Source: Myxococcota bacterium (lineage in GTDB: Bacteria; Myxococcota_A; UBA9160; UBA4427). From it: a stretch of 32,375 bases of DNA. A program made the position numbers and the translations under genes. Positions 9,741-20,679 of this stretch are shown here, one piece after another; position 1 is the first letter of the stretch, and each line of letters begins with the position of its first letter. The notes beneath the pieces are model-generated. The model was not told the origin of the DNA, searched no databases, and worked only from the letters and a program-made list of their open reading frames with translations. Where the stretch lies: assembly GCA_963169575.1 (NCBI GenBank), contig CAUJGH010000580.1, positions 1-32,375 of the forward strand, read 5' to 3'.

Positions 9741-10313
9741 CTACTGGTTCACGCGCTCCGAATACTCGCCGGTCCGCGTGTCGACCCGCAGCATGTCGCC
9801 TTCCTTGATGAAGAGCGGCACCTGGATCGTCGCGCCGCATTCCAGCGTCGCGGGCTTCGTCGCGCCCGAGCTCGTATCGCCCTTCACGCCGGGACCCGAC
9901 TTCACGACCTTGGCGACGATGTAGTTCGGGAGCTCGATGTTGACCGGCCGGCCGTTCCAGAAGAGGACGTCGACCTCCATGTTCTCGAGCATGAAGTCGA
10001 TCGCGTCGCCGATCACGTCCGGCGGGATCGGGATCTGATCGTAGGTCTGCTGGTCCATGAAGACGAGGTTCTCGCCCTCCTGGTAGAGGTACTGCATCGA
10101 CTTTTCCTGGATGTCGGCGAGCTCGATCTTCTCGCCGGATCGGAAGGTCCGCTCGATCGTGCGGCCGTTCAGCAGGTTCTTGACCTTCGTTCGGACGAAG
10201 GCGCCGCCCTTGCCGGGCTTGACGTGCTGGAAGTAGACCATCGTGAACGGATTGCCGTCGAGGATGACCTTGAGGCCGTTCTTGAACTGCGAAGTATCGG
10301 TCATGGATGCCAT
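9741..10313 (-). CDS. efp: Elongation factor P
   Basis: FKNGLKVILDGNPFTMVYFQHVKPGKGGAFVRTKVKNLLNGRTIERTFRSGEKIE...CGATIQVPLFIKEGDMLRVDTRTGEYSERVNQ*. Starts possible at 10313 (MASMTD) or 10304 (MTDTSQ). PGKG lysine that is modified in many EF-Ps is present. Confidence 0.95.
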   Translation of the reverse strand: MASMTDTSQFKNGLKVILDGNPFTMVYFQHVKPGKGGAFVRTKVKNLLNGRTIERTFRSGEKIELADIQEKSMQYLYQEGENLVFMDQQTYDQIPIPPDVIGDAIDFMLENMEVDVLFWNGRPVNIELPNYIVAKVVKSGPGVKGDTSSGATKPATLECGATIQVPLFIKEGDMLRVDTRTGEYSERVNQ

Positions 10314-10430
10314 GGGATCGTCCTGCTTCGAGAGGGCGCCCAGCATAGCCCCGCCCCGGCCCGAGACGCTAGAACTCCCGGGCTCGGGCCGTGGTGTCCC
10401 GATGCCGCGAGCGAGCGAGGAGGACAGGGC

Positions 10431-11921
10431 ATGGGAACCGATCCCGAGCGGGTACCGGTGGTCGTGGGGATCGGGCAATCGATCGAGCGGGACGCCATCG
10501 TCTCGGTCGCCCTGCTCGCGGAGCGCGCGGTCCGCGAAGCCGAGAAGGATGCGCCGGGGGTGCTGCCGAAGGTCGAGCGCATCTCGTTCGTCGCGCCCTC
10601 CTTCTCGCGGTCGAGCGCGGCACCGGCGAGCGAGCTCGCAGCCCGACTCGGCCTCGGAAACGCCGCCTGCGAGGTCTCGACCGCGGGCGGGAACAGTCCG
10701 CAGTGGCTGATGAACCGGGCCTGCGCGGAGATCGCGGCCGGGCGGCTTCGGACGACTCTCCTCTGCGGAGCCGAGGCGACGCGTTCGCTGCGCCTCGCCG
10801 AGCCGGATGCGGATTTCCTGCGCCTGTCGGGCGCAGAGGCGGAGAACGACGATCGCCCGGCGGATCCGGTCGTGGGGACACCGCTCGCTGGACTCGTCGA
10901 AGCCGCCGAGATCGAGGCCCGGCTGCTGCGGCCGGCCGACATCTATCCGGTCTTCGAGAGTGCCCGGGCCGCGCGGTCCGGAGCGGCGCCGGCGCAGTGG
11001 CGCGAGCGCCTCGCGGTCTTTCTGGCGCGCGGCTCGGCGATCGCCGCCGCGAATCCCATGGCCTGGTTCCAGACCGCGTACTCGCCCGCGCAGATCGCGA
11101 CCCCGAGCGCCTCGAACCGGCTCACGGCCGAGCCCTACACCAAGCGCATGAACAGCTTCGCGCAGGTCGATCTCGGCAGCGCGCTGCTCGTCACGAACCT
11201 CGCCGCCGCGCGCGCGCTCGGCCTGCAGGACCGCTGCGTCTTTGCCTGGGCCGGCGCGAGCAATCGCGACGTCGCGCCCGCGCGGCGTCCGGTGCTCGAC
11301 GCCTCGCCAGCGATCCGGGCGGCGGGGCGCGCCAGCCTCGCGGCCGCCGGGCTCGGGCTCGACGCGATCGATTGCTTCGATCTCTATTCGTGCTTCCCGA
11401 TCGCCGTCGAGGTCGGTGCCGGCGAGATCGGTCTTTCGCTCGACGATCCGCGCGGCTGGACGCTGACGGGCGGCATGTCGTTCTTCGGCGGTCCCGGCAA
11501 CAACTACACGAGCCACGGCATCGCCGCGGCGGTCCTTCGCCTGCGCGAGCGCGGCGGGATCGCCTACGTCTCGGGCAACGGCGGATTCCTCTCGAAGCAT
11601 TCGATCGGCATCTACGCCGCACGGCCGCGCGAGCAGGGCGCCGCCTTCGTCCTCGCCGACACCGACCGGGAGCAGCAGGCGATCGACGCCGCGGCTTTGC
11701 CGGTCACGCTCGAGGCGGAGGGGCGGGCGCGGGTCGTCGGGGGGACGGTCGTCTATGGCCGGGATGGGGGCGTCGAGGCGGCGCCGATCATCGCGGAGCT
11801 CGCCGATGGGCGGCGAGTCGTGGCGCGCGCCGCGCCGGAGCGGCTCGCGAGCCTCGCGGGCCGGAGCGTCGTCGGCGAGACGGTGGAGGTCCGCGGCGCG
11901 CATCCGCCGATCTGGAGCTGA
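10431..11921 (+). CDS. Thiolase-like protein (SCP2/TLP1-like, with C-terminal extra domain)
   Basis: ATG at 10431 after AGGACAGGG; thiolase-fold segments STAGGNSPQWLMNRACAEIAAG, MNSFAQVDLGSALLVTN, DLYSCFPIAVEV, GGMSFFGGPGNNYTSHGIAA. Confidence 0.8.
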   Translation: MGTDPERVPVVVGIGQSIERDAIVSVALLAERAVREAEKDAPGVLPKVERISFVAPSFSRSSAAPASELAARLGLGNAACEVSTAGGNSPQWLMNRACAEIAAGRLRTTLLCGAEATRSLRLAEPDADFLRLSGAEAENDDRPADPVVGTPLAGLVEAAEIEARLLRPADIYPVFESARAARSGAAPAQWRERLAVFLARGSAIAAANPMAWFQTAYSPAQIATPSASNRLTAEPYTKRMNSFAQVDLGSALLVTNLAAARALGLQDRCVFAWAGASNRDVAPARRPVLDASPAIRAAGRASLAAAGLGLDAIDCFDLYSCFPIAVEVGAGEIGLSLDDPRGWTLTGGMSFFGGPGNNYTSHGIAAAVLRLRERGGIAYVSGNGGFLSKHSIGIYAARPREQGAAFVLADTDREQQAIDAAALPVTLEAEGRARVVGGTVVYGRDGGVEAAPIIAELADGRRVVARAAPERLASLAGRSVVGETVEVRGAHPPIWS

Positions 11922-11934
11922 CGCGCCGGCGCTG

Positions 11935-12849
11935 CTAGGCGGCGGGCTTCTCGATCCGCTGGCGCGCGATGAAGCCCTTGCGGATGCTGTCGATCGCGTC
12001 TCCGGACTCGGGATCGACCTCGAGGAACTGGACGCCGCCGATGCGCACCGCGTCGGATCCGTCGCCGGCCTTCCAGGCGACGCGGCAGGGAAGGGTGACG
12101 GGGCGGCCTTCGACCTCGAAGGAGACGGTGCCCTTCTCGCCGATCTCGCCGAGATCGCCTCCCTGCAGGCAGACGCCGCCGAGCCCGACGTCGCGGATGG
12201 TCGCCTCGCTCTTGCGGCCGGCGAGCTCGAGCCGGGCGGCGAGGGTCGTCGGCACGCGCAGGTGATAGCGGAGCTCGAAGGGATCGCGCTCGAAGAGCAC
12301 GCTCGAGAGCACGAAGCGGATCGCCTCGTGGGACGGCGCGTCCCAGAGATGCCAGCGCACGCCGTGGAACGCGAGGGCTGCGACGACCCGCTTCGCGGGC
12401 TTGGGCCCGACGGGCACGAGACCCGACGGCTTGACGCCGAAGCGCTGCGCCATGCCCGAGACCCGCTCGAGCGGCAGCGCCGTCGAGAAGAGCACCGCGA
12501 CGATCTTGCCGCCGGCGTCGCGGGCCATCAGCTGGGCCTCGTCGACGTCGTTCGCATAATGGACGCCGAACTCGCTGCCCATCAGGTCGAGGGCGAGCTT
12601 CTGGAGCTCGCCCGCCGGGCTGTCGAGGAGGAGGATGCGCCGTTCGATTTCCACGGCGAATCCATCGGTCCGCTCGGCGCTCGTCCTGAGGTCGGGCGGA
12701 GCGGCGATCGGCGACTCGGGGAAAGCATCGAGCAGGTCGGGAATCCGCCTGCGCCGCGGGGACGCTCGGGCAGAGGCCGGTCGATCGAATCCTCCGCGAC
12801 TGTCGTCGATCCCCGAACGTCGTCCGGCGTTCCATGGGCCGACGGCCAT
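11935..12849 (-). CDS. PilZ-domain protein with N-terminal receiver-like domain
   Basis: RYHLRVPTTLAARLEL...ATIRDVGLGGVCLQGG...VEGRPVTLPCRVAWK...RIGGVQFLEV fits PilZ; N-terminal RRILLLDSPAGELQKLALDLMG... resembles a receiver fold. Confidence 0.7.
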   Translation of the reverse strand: MAVGPWNAGRRSGIDDSRGGFDRPASARASPRRRRIPDLLDAFPESPIAAPPDLRTSAERTDGFAVEIERRILLLDSPAGELQKLALDLMGSEFGVHYANDVDEAQLMARDAGGKIVAVLFSTALPLERVSGMAQRFGVKPSGLVPVGPKPAKRVVAALAFHGVRWHLWDAPSHEAIRFVLSSVLFERDPFELRYHLRVPTTLAARLELAGRKSEATIRDVGLGGVCLQGGDLGEIGEKGTVSFEVEGRPVTLPCRVAWKAGDGSDAVRIGGVQFLEVDPESGDAIDSIRKGFIARQRIEKPAA

Positions 12850-12942
12850 GATCGGAGGGCGGGTCGGGCCGAGCGCCGGGGCGTCGGGGCCGGCCTCCGG
12901 GCTGGCTCGCCGCGTCCGTCCGCCGGCTCGCCTGCCCCGCCG

Positions 12943-15853
<2,911 letters not shown>

Positions 15854-15897
15854 GGTCGGCGGAACGGAAGCGAACCGCTCGGCACGGTGCTTCGGAC

Positions 15898-15928
15898 GGC
15901 GGCGCACTCTGAGAAAGGGTGCGTCGCC
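15898..15928. terminator. Probable bidirectional terminator between katG and the prx/grx-oxyR remnant
   Basis: GGCGGCGCACTC (15898-15909), loop TGAGAAA, GGGTGCGTCGCC (15917-15928): 12-bp stem with two G-U pairs between convergent genes. Confidence 0.5.
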
Positions 15929-15963
15929 GTTCCCTTTCCGCTCGTCGATTCACCCGATGCGGA

Positions 15964-16771
15964 TCAGCGCCGTGCGCGCGCCGCCTCGATCGGCTCGACG
16001 GATTCGGGCAGCTCGGCGCGCACCAGCATCGCGAGTCGGGCGAAGCCCTCGCTGCGCGGGCTGCCGCGGCGATGGGCGAGCACGATCTCGCGGCCGGGCG
16101 CCGGGGCCGCGAAGGCGCGGACCGCGGTCGACTTGCGACGCTGGTCCTCGCCGGTCAGCGCCATCGCCGGCATCAAAGTCAGGCCGAGCCCGGCGATCAC
16201 CATCTGGCGGATCGTCTCGAGGCTCTCGATCTCGTCGTACGCCCAGCCCCGCCCGTCGAGCAGCGCCTTCGCCCGCCGGCAATGCGGGCAGCCCGGGCGT
16301 GTGAAGAGCATGACCCGGAGGCGCGAGATTCACGTCCGGGACCAGGCTGCGCAGGACGGTCTCGGCGTCCGAGACCTCGAACGGATCCCCCGGAACATCC
16401 GGCTCGACGAAGAGCGCCGCGAAGACGCCATCGCGCACGGTCATCGCATATCGCCAGGAGCGGACACCGAAGCAGAGATCGTCCTTCGAGACGTCCAGGC
16501 CGACGGCGCGCGTCAGCGCCGCGTTGCCGTCGGCGACGAGCTTCACCCGTCGGGTCCCCTGCCGACGCCCCCAGGCCTCCATCACGAACGGATCGTTGAC
16601 CGAGAGGCAGTCGATCGCGTCGATGTCCGCCGCTTCGAAGGCGGGCGCCAGCTCCTCGTAGCCGGGCAGATGGCTCGAAGAGCAGGTCGACGTGAAGGCG
16701 CCGGGCAGGGCGAAGAGGACGACGTTGCGCCCGGTGAAGAGCGCCCGCGCGTCGACTGCCTGCCAGCCCAC
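15964..16771 (-). pseudogene. Degenerate peroxiredoxin-glutaredoxin hybrid gene fused to an OxyR-like C-terminal fragment
   Basis: ORF from GTG 16771: VGWQAVDARALFTGRNVVLFALPGAFTSTCSSSHLPGYEELAPAF...SDAETVLRSLVPDVNL (Prx5-like). A frame change near 16312-16335 then gives VMLFTRPGCPHCRRAKALLDGRGWAYDEIE (Grx-like), continuing in frame into SLETIRQMVIAGLGLTLMPAMALTGEDQ...VRAFAAPAPGREIVLAHRRGSPRSEGFARLAMLVRAEL (OxyR-like C-terminus), stop at 15964. Confidence 0.75.
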
Positions 16772-16861
16772 CTCGCGCGTCCAGTACGGACCCTGGGCCG
16801 AAAGTGAGCGGCGCGCCCAACAGAAGCGGCGCGCCTCCGAGAAGCCGTGCGCACAAACGAA

Positions 16862-16893
16862 GAGGGGCTCGCCGCCTGCGCGACGAGCCCCTC
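16862..16893 (-). terminator. Rho-independent terminator downstream of etfA
   Basis: Perfect 10-bp inverted repeat GAGGGGCTCG (16862-16871) / CGAGCCCCTC (16884-16893); on the minus strand followed by TTCGTTTGT. Confidence 0.75.
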
Positions 16894-16948
16894 CGATTTC
16901 GCTCGATGCACCGCCCGGGCGCCAGGCGGCCGGGACGTACGGTCCGGA

Positions 16949-17914
16949 CTAGCCCTTGGCCGCCTTCACCGCCGCCGTCAGTGCCGGCACGATCTCGAAG
17001 AGATCCGCCACGACGCCGATGTTCGCGACCTCGAAGATCGGGGCATCGGGATCCTTGTTGATCGCGATGATGAAGTTCGAGGCCTTCATGCCGACGAGGT
17101 GCTGGATCGCGCCCGAGATGCCGGCCGCGATGTACAGCTTCGGCGCCACGACCTGGCCCGACGAGCCGACCTGATAGGGATGGTCGAGCCAGCCCGCGTC
17201 GACGACCGGCCGCGAGGCCCCCATCGCACCGCCGAGCGCATCGGCCAGGGGCTGGATGACCTCCGGAAACTTCTCCGGCGCGCCGACACCGCGGCCGCCC
17301 GAGACGATGACGTCGGCCTTGGTCAGATCGACGCCCGTCGACTGGGCGATCTTGATCTCGACGAACTTCGACTTGGCGCCGAGGTCGACCGAGAGCGCCT
17401 CCGTCGCGCCGTCGCTCGTGCCCGCGAAGGCCGAAACGGCGCCCGGCTGGATCGTCGCGACGGTCTGGCCCGTCGAGCTGATCTCGGCATCGAGCTTGCC
17501 GTTGAAGACGCGGCGCACGAAGTTGAAGTCCGCGCCCGCGGCCGAGGCCTTGAAGCAGTCCGAGACGAACGCGCAGTCGAGGCCCGCGGCGACGCGCGGC
17601 GCGACGTCCCAGCCCGTCGGCGTGTTCGAGATCAGGACGAGCGACGCGTTCGCGGCCTTCGCCGCGGCCTTGATCGCCTTGCCATGGACCTCCGGGTTGT
17701 AGTTGGCCGCCGCCGCCGAATCGACGACGTAGGTCTTGCCCGCGCCCTTGCCGGCGAAGGTCTTGGCGAGGTCGCCCACGCCCGAGCCGATCACGAGGCC
17801 GTTGACCTCGTGGCCGCCGGCGCTGGCCAGCTCGCGGGCGATCGCGACGAGCTCGTAGGAAGCTTCGCGAATCGCGCCTTTCGAGATTTCTGCAACGACG
17901 AGGATGGTTCCCAT
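16949..17914 (-). CDS. etfA: Electron transfer flavoprotein alpha subunit
   Basis: [29 protein letters not shown]...[14 protein letters not shown]...[79 protein letters not shown]. Confidence 0.97.
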   Translation of the reverse strand: MGTILVVAEISKGAIREASYELVAIARELASAGGHEVNGLVIGSGVGDLAKTFAGKGAGKTYVVDSAAAANYNPEVHGKAIKAAAKAANASLVLISNTPTGWDVAPRVAAGLDCAFVSDCFKASAAGADFNFVRRVFNGKLDAEISSTGQTVATIQPGAVSAFAGTSDGATEALSVDLGAKSKFVEIKIAQSTGVDLTKADVIVSGGRGVGAPEKFPEVIQPLADALGGAMGASRPVVDAGWLDHPYQVGSSGQVVAPKLYIAAGISGAIQHLVGMKASNFIIAINKDPDAPIFEVANIGVVADLFEIVPALTAAVKAAKG

Positions 17915-18001
17915 CGTTCTCTCCTCTTCTTGTTCGTCTTCCTCCCGTTCTGGAACGGGATGGATCGCGCGCGCCGCCCGGGAGCAGCCGCGCGTCGGGT
18001 T

Positions 18002-18784
18002 CTAGAGCAGGCCGAGCTCTTTGATCTTGGTGACGAGCTGGGCGACGATCTCGTCCGTCGATCCCTTCAGGATCTCGGCGGAATCGCCCTTCTTCGGCAC
18101 GTAGATCTTCTTGATCGCCGTCTTGTTGTTGGTGCCGCCGACGGAATCGGCCAGGCCGAGATCCGCGAGGCTCTTGACGTCGACCGGCTTCTTCTTCGCC
18201 TGCATGATGCCCTTGAGCGACGCATAACGGACCTGGTTGGCACCGCTCTGGATCGCGATCAGGCACGGCGTCGGCATCTCGACGACCTCGAGAGCACCGC
18301 CCTCGAGCTCGCGCTCCGCCTTGATCGAGCCGCCGTCCGCGGTCATCGCGAGCACGCCCGTCGCCGACGGGATGTCGAGCAGCTCGGCCACCATCGGCGG
18401 GATCGCCGCGCCATTGCCGTCGTCGGCCATCAGGCCCGCGAAGATCACGTCGGCGCTCTCCGCCTTCGCGATCGCCGCGAGGATCTTGGCGGTCCCGAGC
18501 GCATCGGCGCCGATCGCTGCGGGATCGTTGACGTGGATGGCGCGGTCGGCGCCCATGCCGAGCGCCGTGCGCAGGGCCTGGGTCACGCGGTCCGGACCGA
18601 TCGACACGACGACCACTTCGGCGCCGGCCTTGTCCTTCATCCGGAGGGCTTCCTCGACGGCGTAGGTGTCGTAGCTGTTGATCTCGAACTTGATGTTGTC
18701 TTCCTGGATCCAGGAACCATCGGACTTCACGTCGAGACGTGCGTCCTGATGGGGCACCTGCTTCAGGCACACCATGACCTTCAT
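18002..18784 (-). CDS. etfB: Electron transfer flavoprotein beta subunit
   Basis: MKVMVCLKQVPHQDARLDVKSDGSWIQEDNIKFEINSYDTYAVEEALRMKDKAGAEVVVVSIGPDRVTQALRTALGMGADRAIHV. Confidence 0.97.
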   Translation of the reverse strand: MKVMVCLKQVPHQDARLDVKSDGSWIQEDNIKFEINSYDTYAVEEALRMKDKAGAEVVVVSIGPDRVTQALRTALGMGADRAIHVNDPAAIGADALGTAKILAAIAKAESADVIFAGLMADDGNGAAIPPMVAELLDIPSATGVLAMTADGGSIKAERELEGGALEVVEMPTPCLIAIQSGANQVRYASLKGIMQAKKKPVDVKSLADLGLADSVGGTNNKTAIKKIYVPKKGDSAEILKGSTDEIVAQLVTKIKELGLL

Positions 18785-18990
18785 GGGGGCGAGCCTCCGA
18801 TGGAAATGAAACGGTTAATCGCATGGTCCCGACGCGAACGGCCGGGTTTTCGAACGCCCGCACTCTACAGGCCGGGGGTGCCCATTTCAACGCAACGTAT
18901 CAGGGCGGCGAGTCGCTTCTCGCGAGTCGGGGGCGGGGCGGAACACCTCGTGCGCGGCCATCTCGGGTCAGGCTGCGAGGAGCCCGTCCG

Positions 18991-19701
18991 CTAGTAGCCC
19001 ATCAGCTCGAGGAAGTTCTCGACGCTCGCGGCGCGCAGGTAGGGGTTCGTGCGCTTCTGATGGCCGAGGGCGTCGTGCCCCTCTGGGGAGTAGAGGTGGC
19101 CCGGAAAGAGGAGTGTTTCATCGGGGAGCTTTCGAAGCGCGGCGAGGCTCTCGTACATCGCGCGCGGATCGCTGCCCGGCAGGTCGACGCGGCCGCAGCT
19201 GTCGAGGAAGAGCGTGTCGCCGGCGACGAGATGGCCGCTCTGGGCGCCGGAGGCGTCGCGCTCCGCGACGAGGAAGCATTGGCTGCCCGGCGTATGGCCC
19301 GGTGTATGGAGCAGGCGGATCTCGACCGCGCCGAGCTCGAGGCGATCGCCGCCCTCGTGGATCGCGAGGTCGCCGGCGGAGGCGCCGGTCACCTGCTGGA
19401 CGCCCTCTGCCTCGCGCTTGTGGACGTGGATCGGCATCGGCGCGAGCTCCAGCAGCTTCGCGACGCCTTCGATGCGATGGCCGAAGATCTCGCCGCCGAC
19501 GTGATCCTGGTGATAGTGGGTGACGAGGGCGCCGACGATCTCGATGTCGTCCTGCGCGGCGCGATCGAGCAGGCCCTGCACGTTCCAGGCGGGATCGACG
19601 ACGAAGGCCTGGCGCGCGCTGCGGCTGCCGATCAGGTAGGCGAAGTTCTGCATGTCGCCGACGAGCTGCTGGACGAAGTAGAGATCCTGGGCAGGGCTCA
19701 T
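18991..19701 (-). CDS. MBL-fold metallo-hydrolase (ETHE1/GloB-like)
   Basis: THYHQDHVGG, HTPGHTPGSQCFLV, AGDTLFLDSCGRVDLPGSDP, LLFPGHLY. ATG at 19701 overlaps the upstream TGA (ATGA). Confidence 0.88.
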   Translation of the reverse strand: MSPAQDLYFVQQLVGDMQNFAYLIGSRSARQAFVVDPAWNVQGLLDRAAQDDIEIVGALVTHYHQDHVGGEIFGHRIEGVAKLLELAPMPIHVHKREAEGVQQVTGASAGDLAIHEGGDRLELGAVEIRLLHTPGHTPGSQCFLVAERDASGAQSGHLVAGDTLFLDSCGRVDLPGSDPRAMYESLAALRKLPDETLLFPGHLYSPEGHDALGHQKRTNPYLRAASVENFLELMGY

Positions 19702-20432
19702 GGTGCGATTCCCGGGCCGCGCAGGCGGCGTGCGATCCAGTTCGAGAGGACGCCGAAGATCTCCGCCTGGACTTCTTCGTTCGTTCGCCCCGAGCGCCGC
19801 GGCACATGGAAATGGCCGTCCGCTTCGGCGACGTCGTAGAGCTCCATCGGCGCGCCCACCCTCCGCAGCGCCCTCCGCAGCGCTTCTCCGTCGCAGCGCC
19901 GATCGCGCTCGCCCTGGATGAAGAGCATCGGCGAGGTCGTTCGGAAGAGGACCTCGGGATCCGCCAGTGCGGGCTTGTCCTGGGGATGCAGCGGGAAGCC
20001 GAGCAGGAAGAGGCCGTCCGCGCGCACTGGATCGGCGACGAGTCCGGCGGCCGCGCGCGCGCCGATTCCGATGCCGCCGAGAAAGAGCCGCGCGGGCAGC
20101 GCCGCGGGATCCCGCCCGAGCACGTTCAGCGCGGCGCGGAAGCACCGCTCGAGCACGAGCGGCGAATCGGCGCTGCTGCGCTTGCCGGCCTCGGCGAACG
20201 GGAAGTTGAAGCGCAGGGTCAGGAAGCTGCGAGCCGTCAGCGCGCGGCAGAGGGTCACGATCAGCGGATCCTCGAGATCGCTCGCACTGCCGTGGGCGAA
20301 CACGATCGCGACCCGTTCGCCCGTCGGCCACCATTCGGGCACGCCGAGCACGCCGCGCACGTGGTCCTGGCCATGCACCGGCTCGGCCAGGCGGATGTCG
20401 ATTTCCTGGAACTGGGACGACGGCTCCATCAA
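19698..20432 (-). CDS. Alpha/beta hydrolase-fold protein (KANL3/Tex30-like)
   Basis: AIVFAHGSASDLEDPLIVTLCRALTARSFLTLRFNFPFAEAGKRSSAD...RLFLGGIGIGARAAAG...LLGFPLHPQDKP...SPMLFIQGERDRRCDG...DGHFHVP. Confidence 0.75.
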   Translation of the reverse strand: MMEPSSQFQEIDIRLAEPVHGQDHVRGVLGVPEWWPTGERVAIVFAHGSASDLEDPLIVTLCRALTARSFLTLRFNFPFAEAGKRSSADSPLVLERCFRAALNVLGRDPAALPARLFLGGIGIGARAAAGLVADPVRADGLFLLGFPLHPQDKPALADPEVLFRTTSPMLFIQGERDRRCDGEALRRALRRVGAPMELYDVAEADGHFHVPRRSGRTNEEVQAEIFGVLSNWIARRLRGPGIAP

Positions 20433-20679
20433 GTCGATTCTCTCGGTCTCGAGTCGTTCGATCTCGAAGCGGACGGGCGCGATCCGGACGTGCCGGAAGT
20501 TAGGCGAGATCGCGGGCGGTGGCCGCCTCCGATCGGCCGCCCGGGCGGGGGCGGAGGCGGAAAAAGCGAGTCGGGGCGCGGGTCCGGCGGGTGCTCATGC
20601 TCGTCCCTGGGTCCTGTGTCATGGTCTCCGTTCGGCGCGCGCCCAGGCGGGGCGACGCGGTTCGGGACGGGAGGCGCGA

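Noticed and set aside
9741-11903. 720-aa minus-strand ORF including EF-P
   Set aside because: Only the last ~190 aa are EF-P; the upstream part is antisense to the thiolase-like gene. EF-P starts at 10313 or 10304.
16197-18890. 897-aa minus ORF and 715-aa plus ORF across etfA/etfB
   Set aside because: Frames out of register with or antisense to well-conserved EtfA/EtfB.
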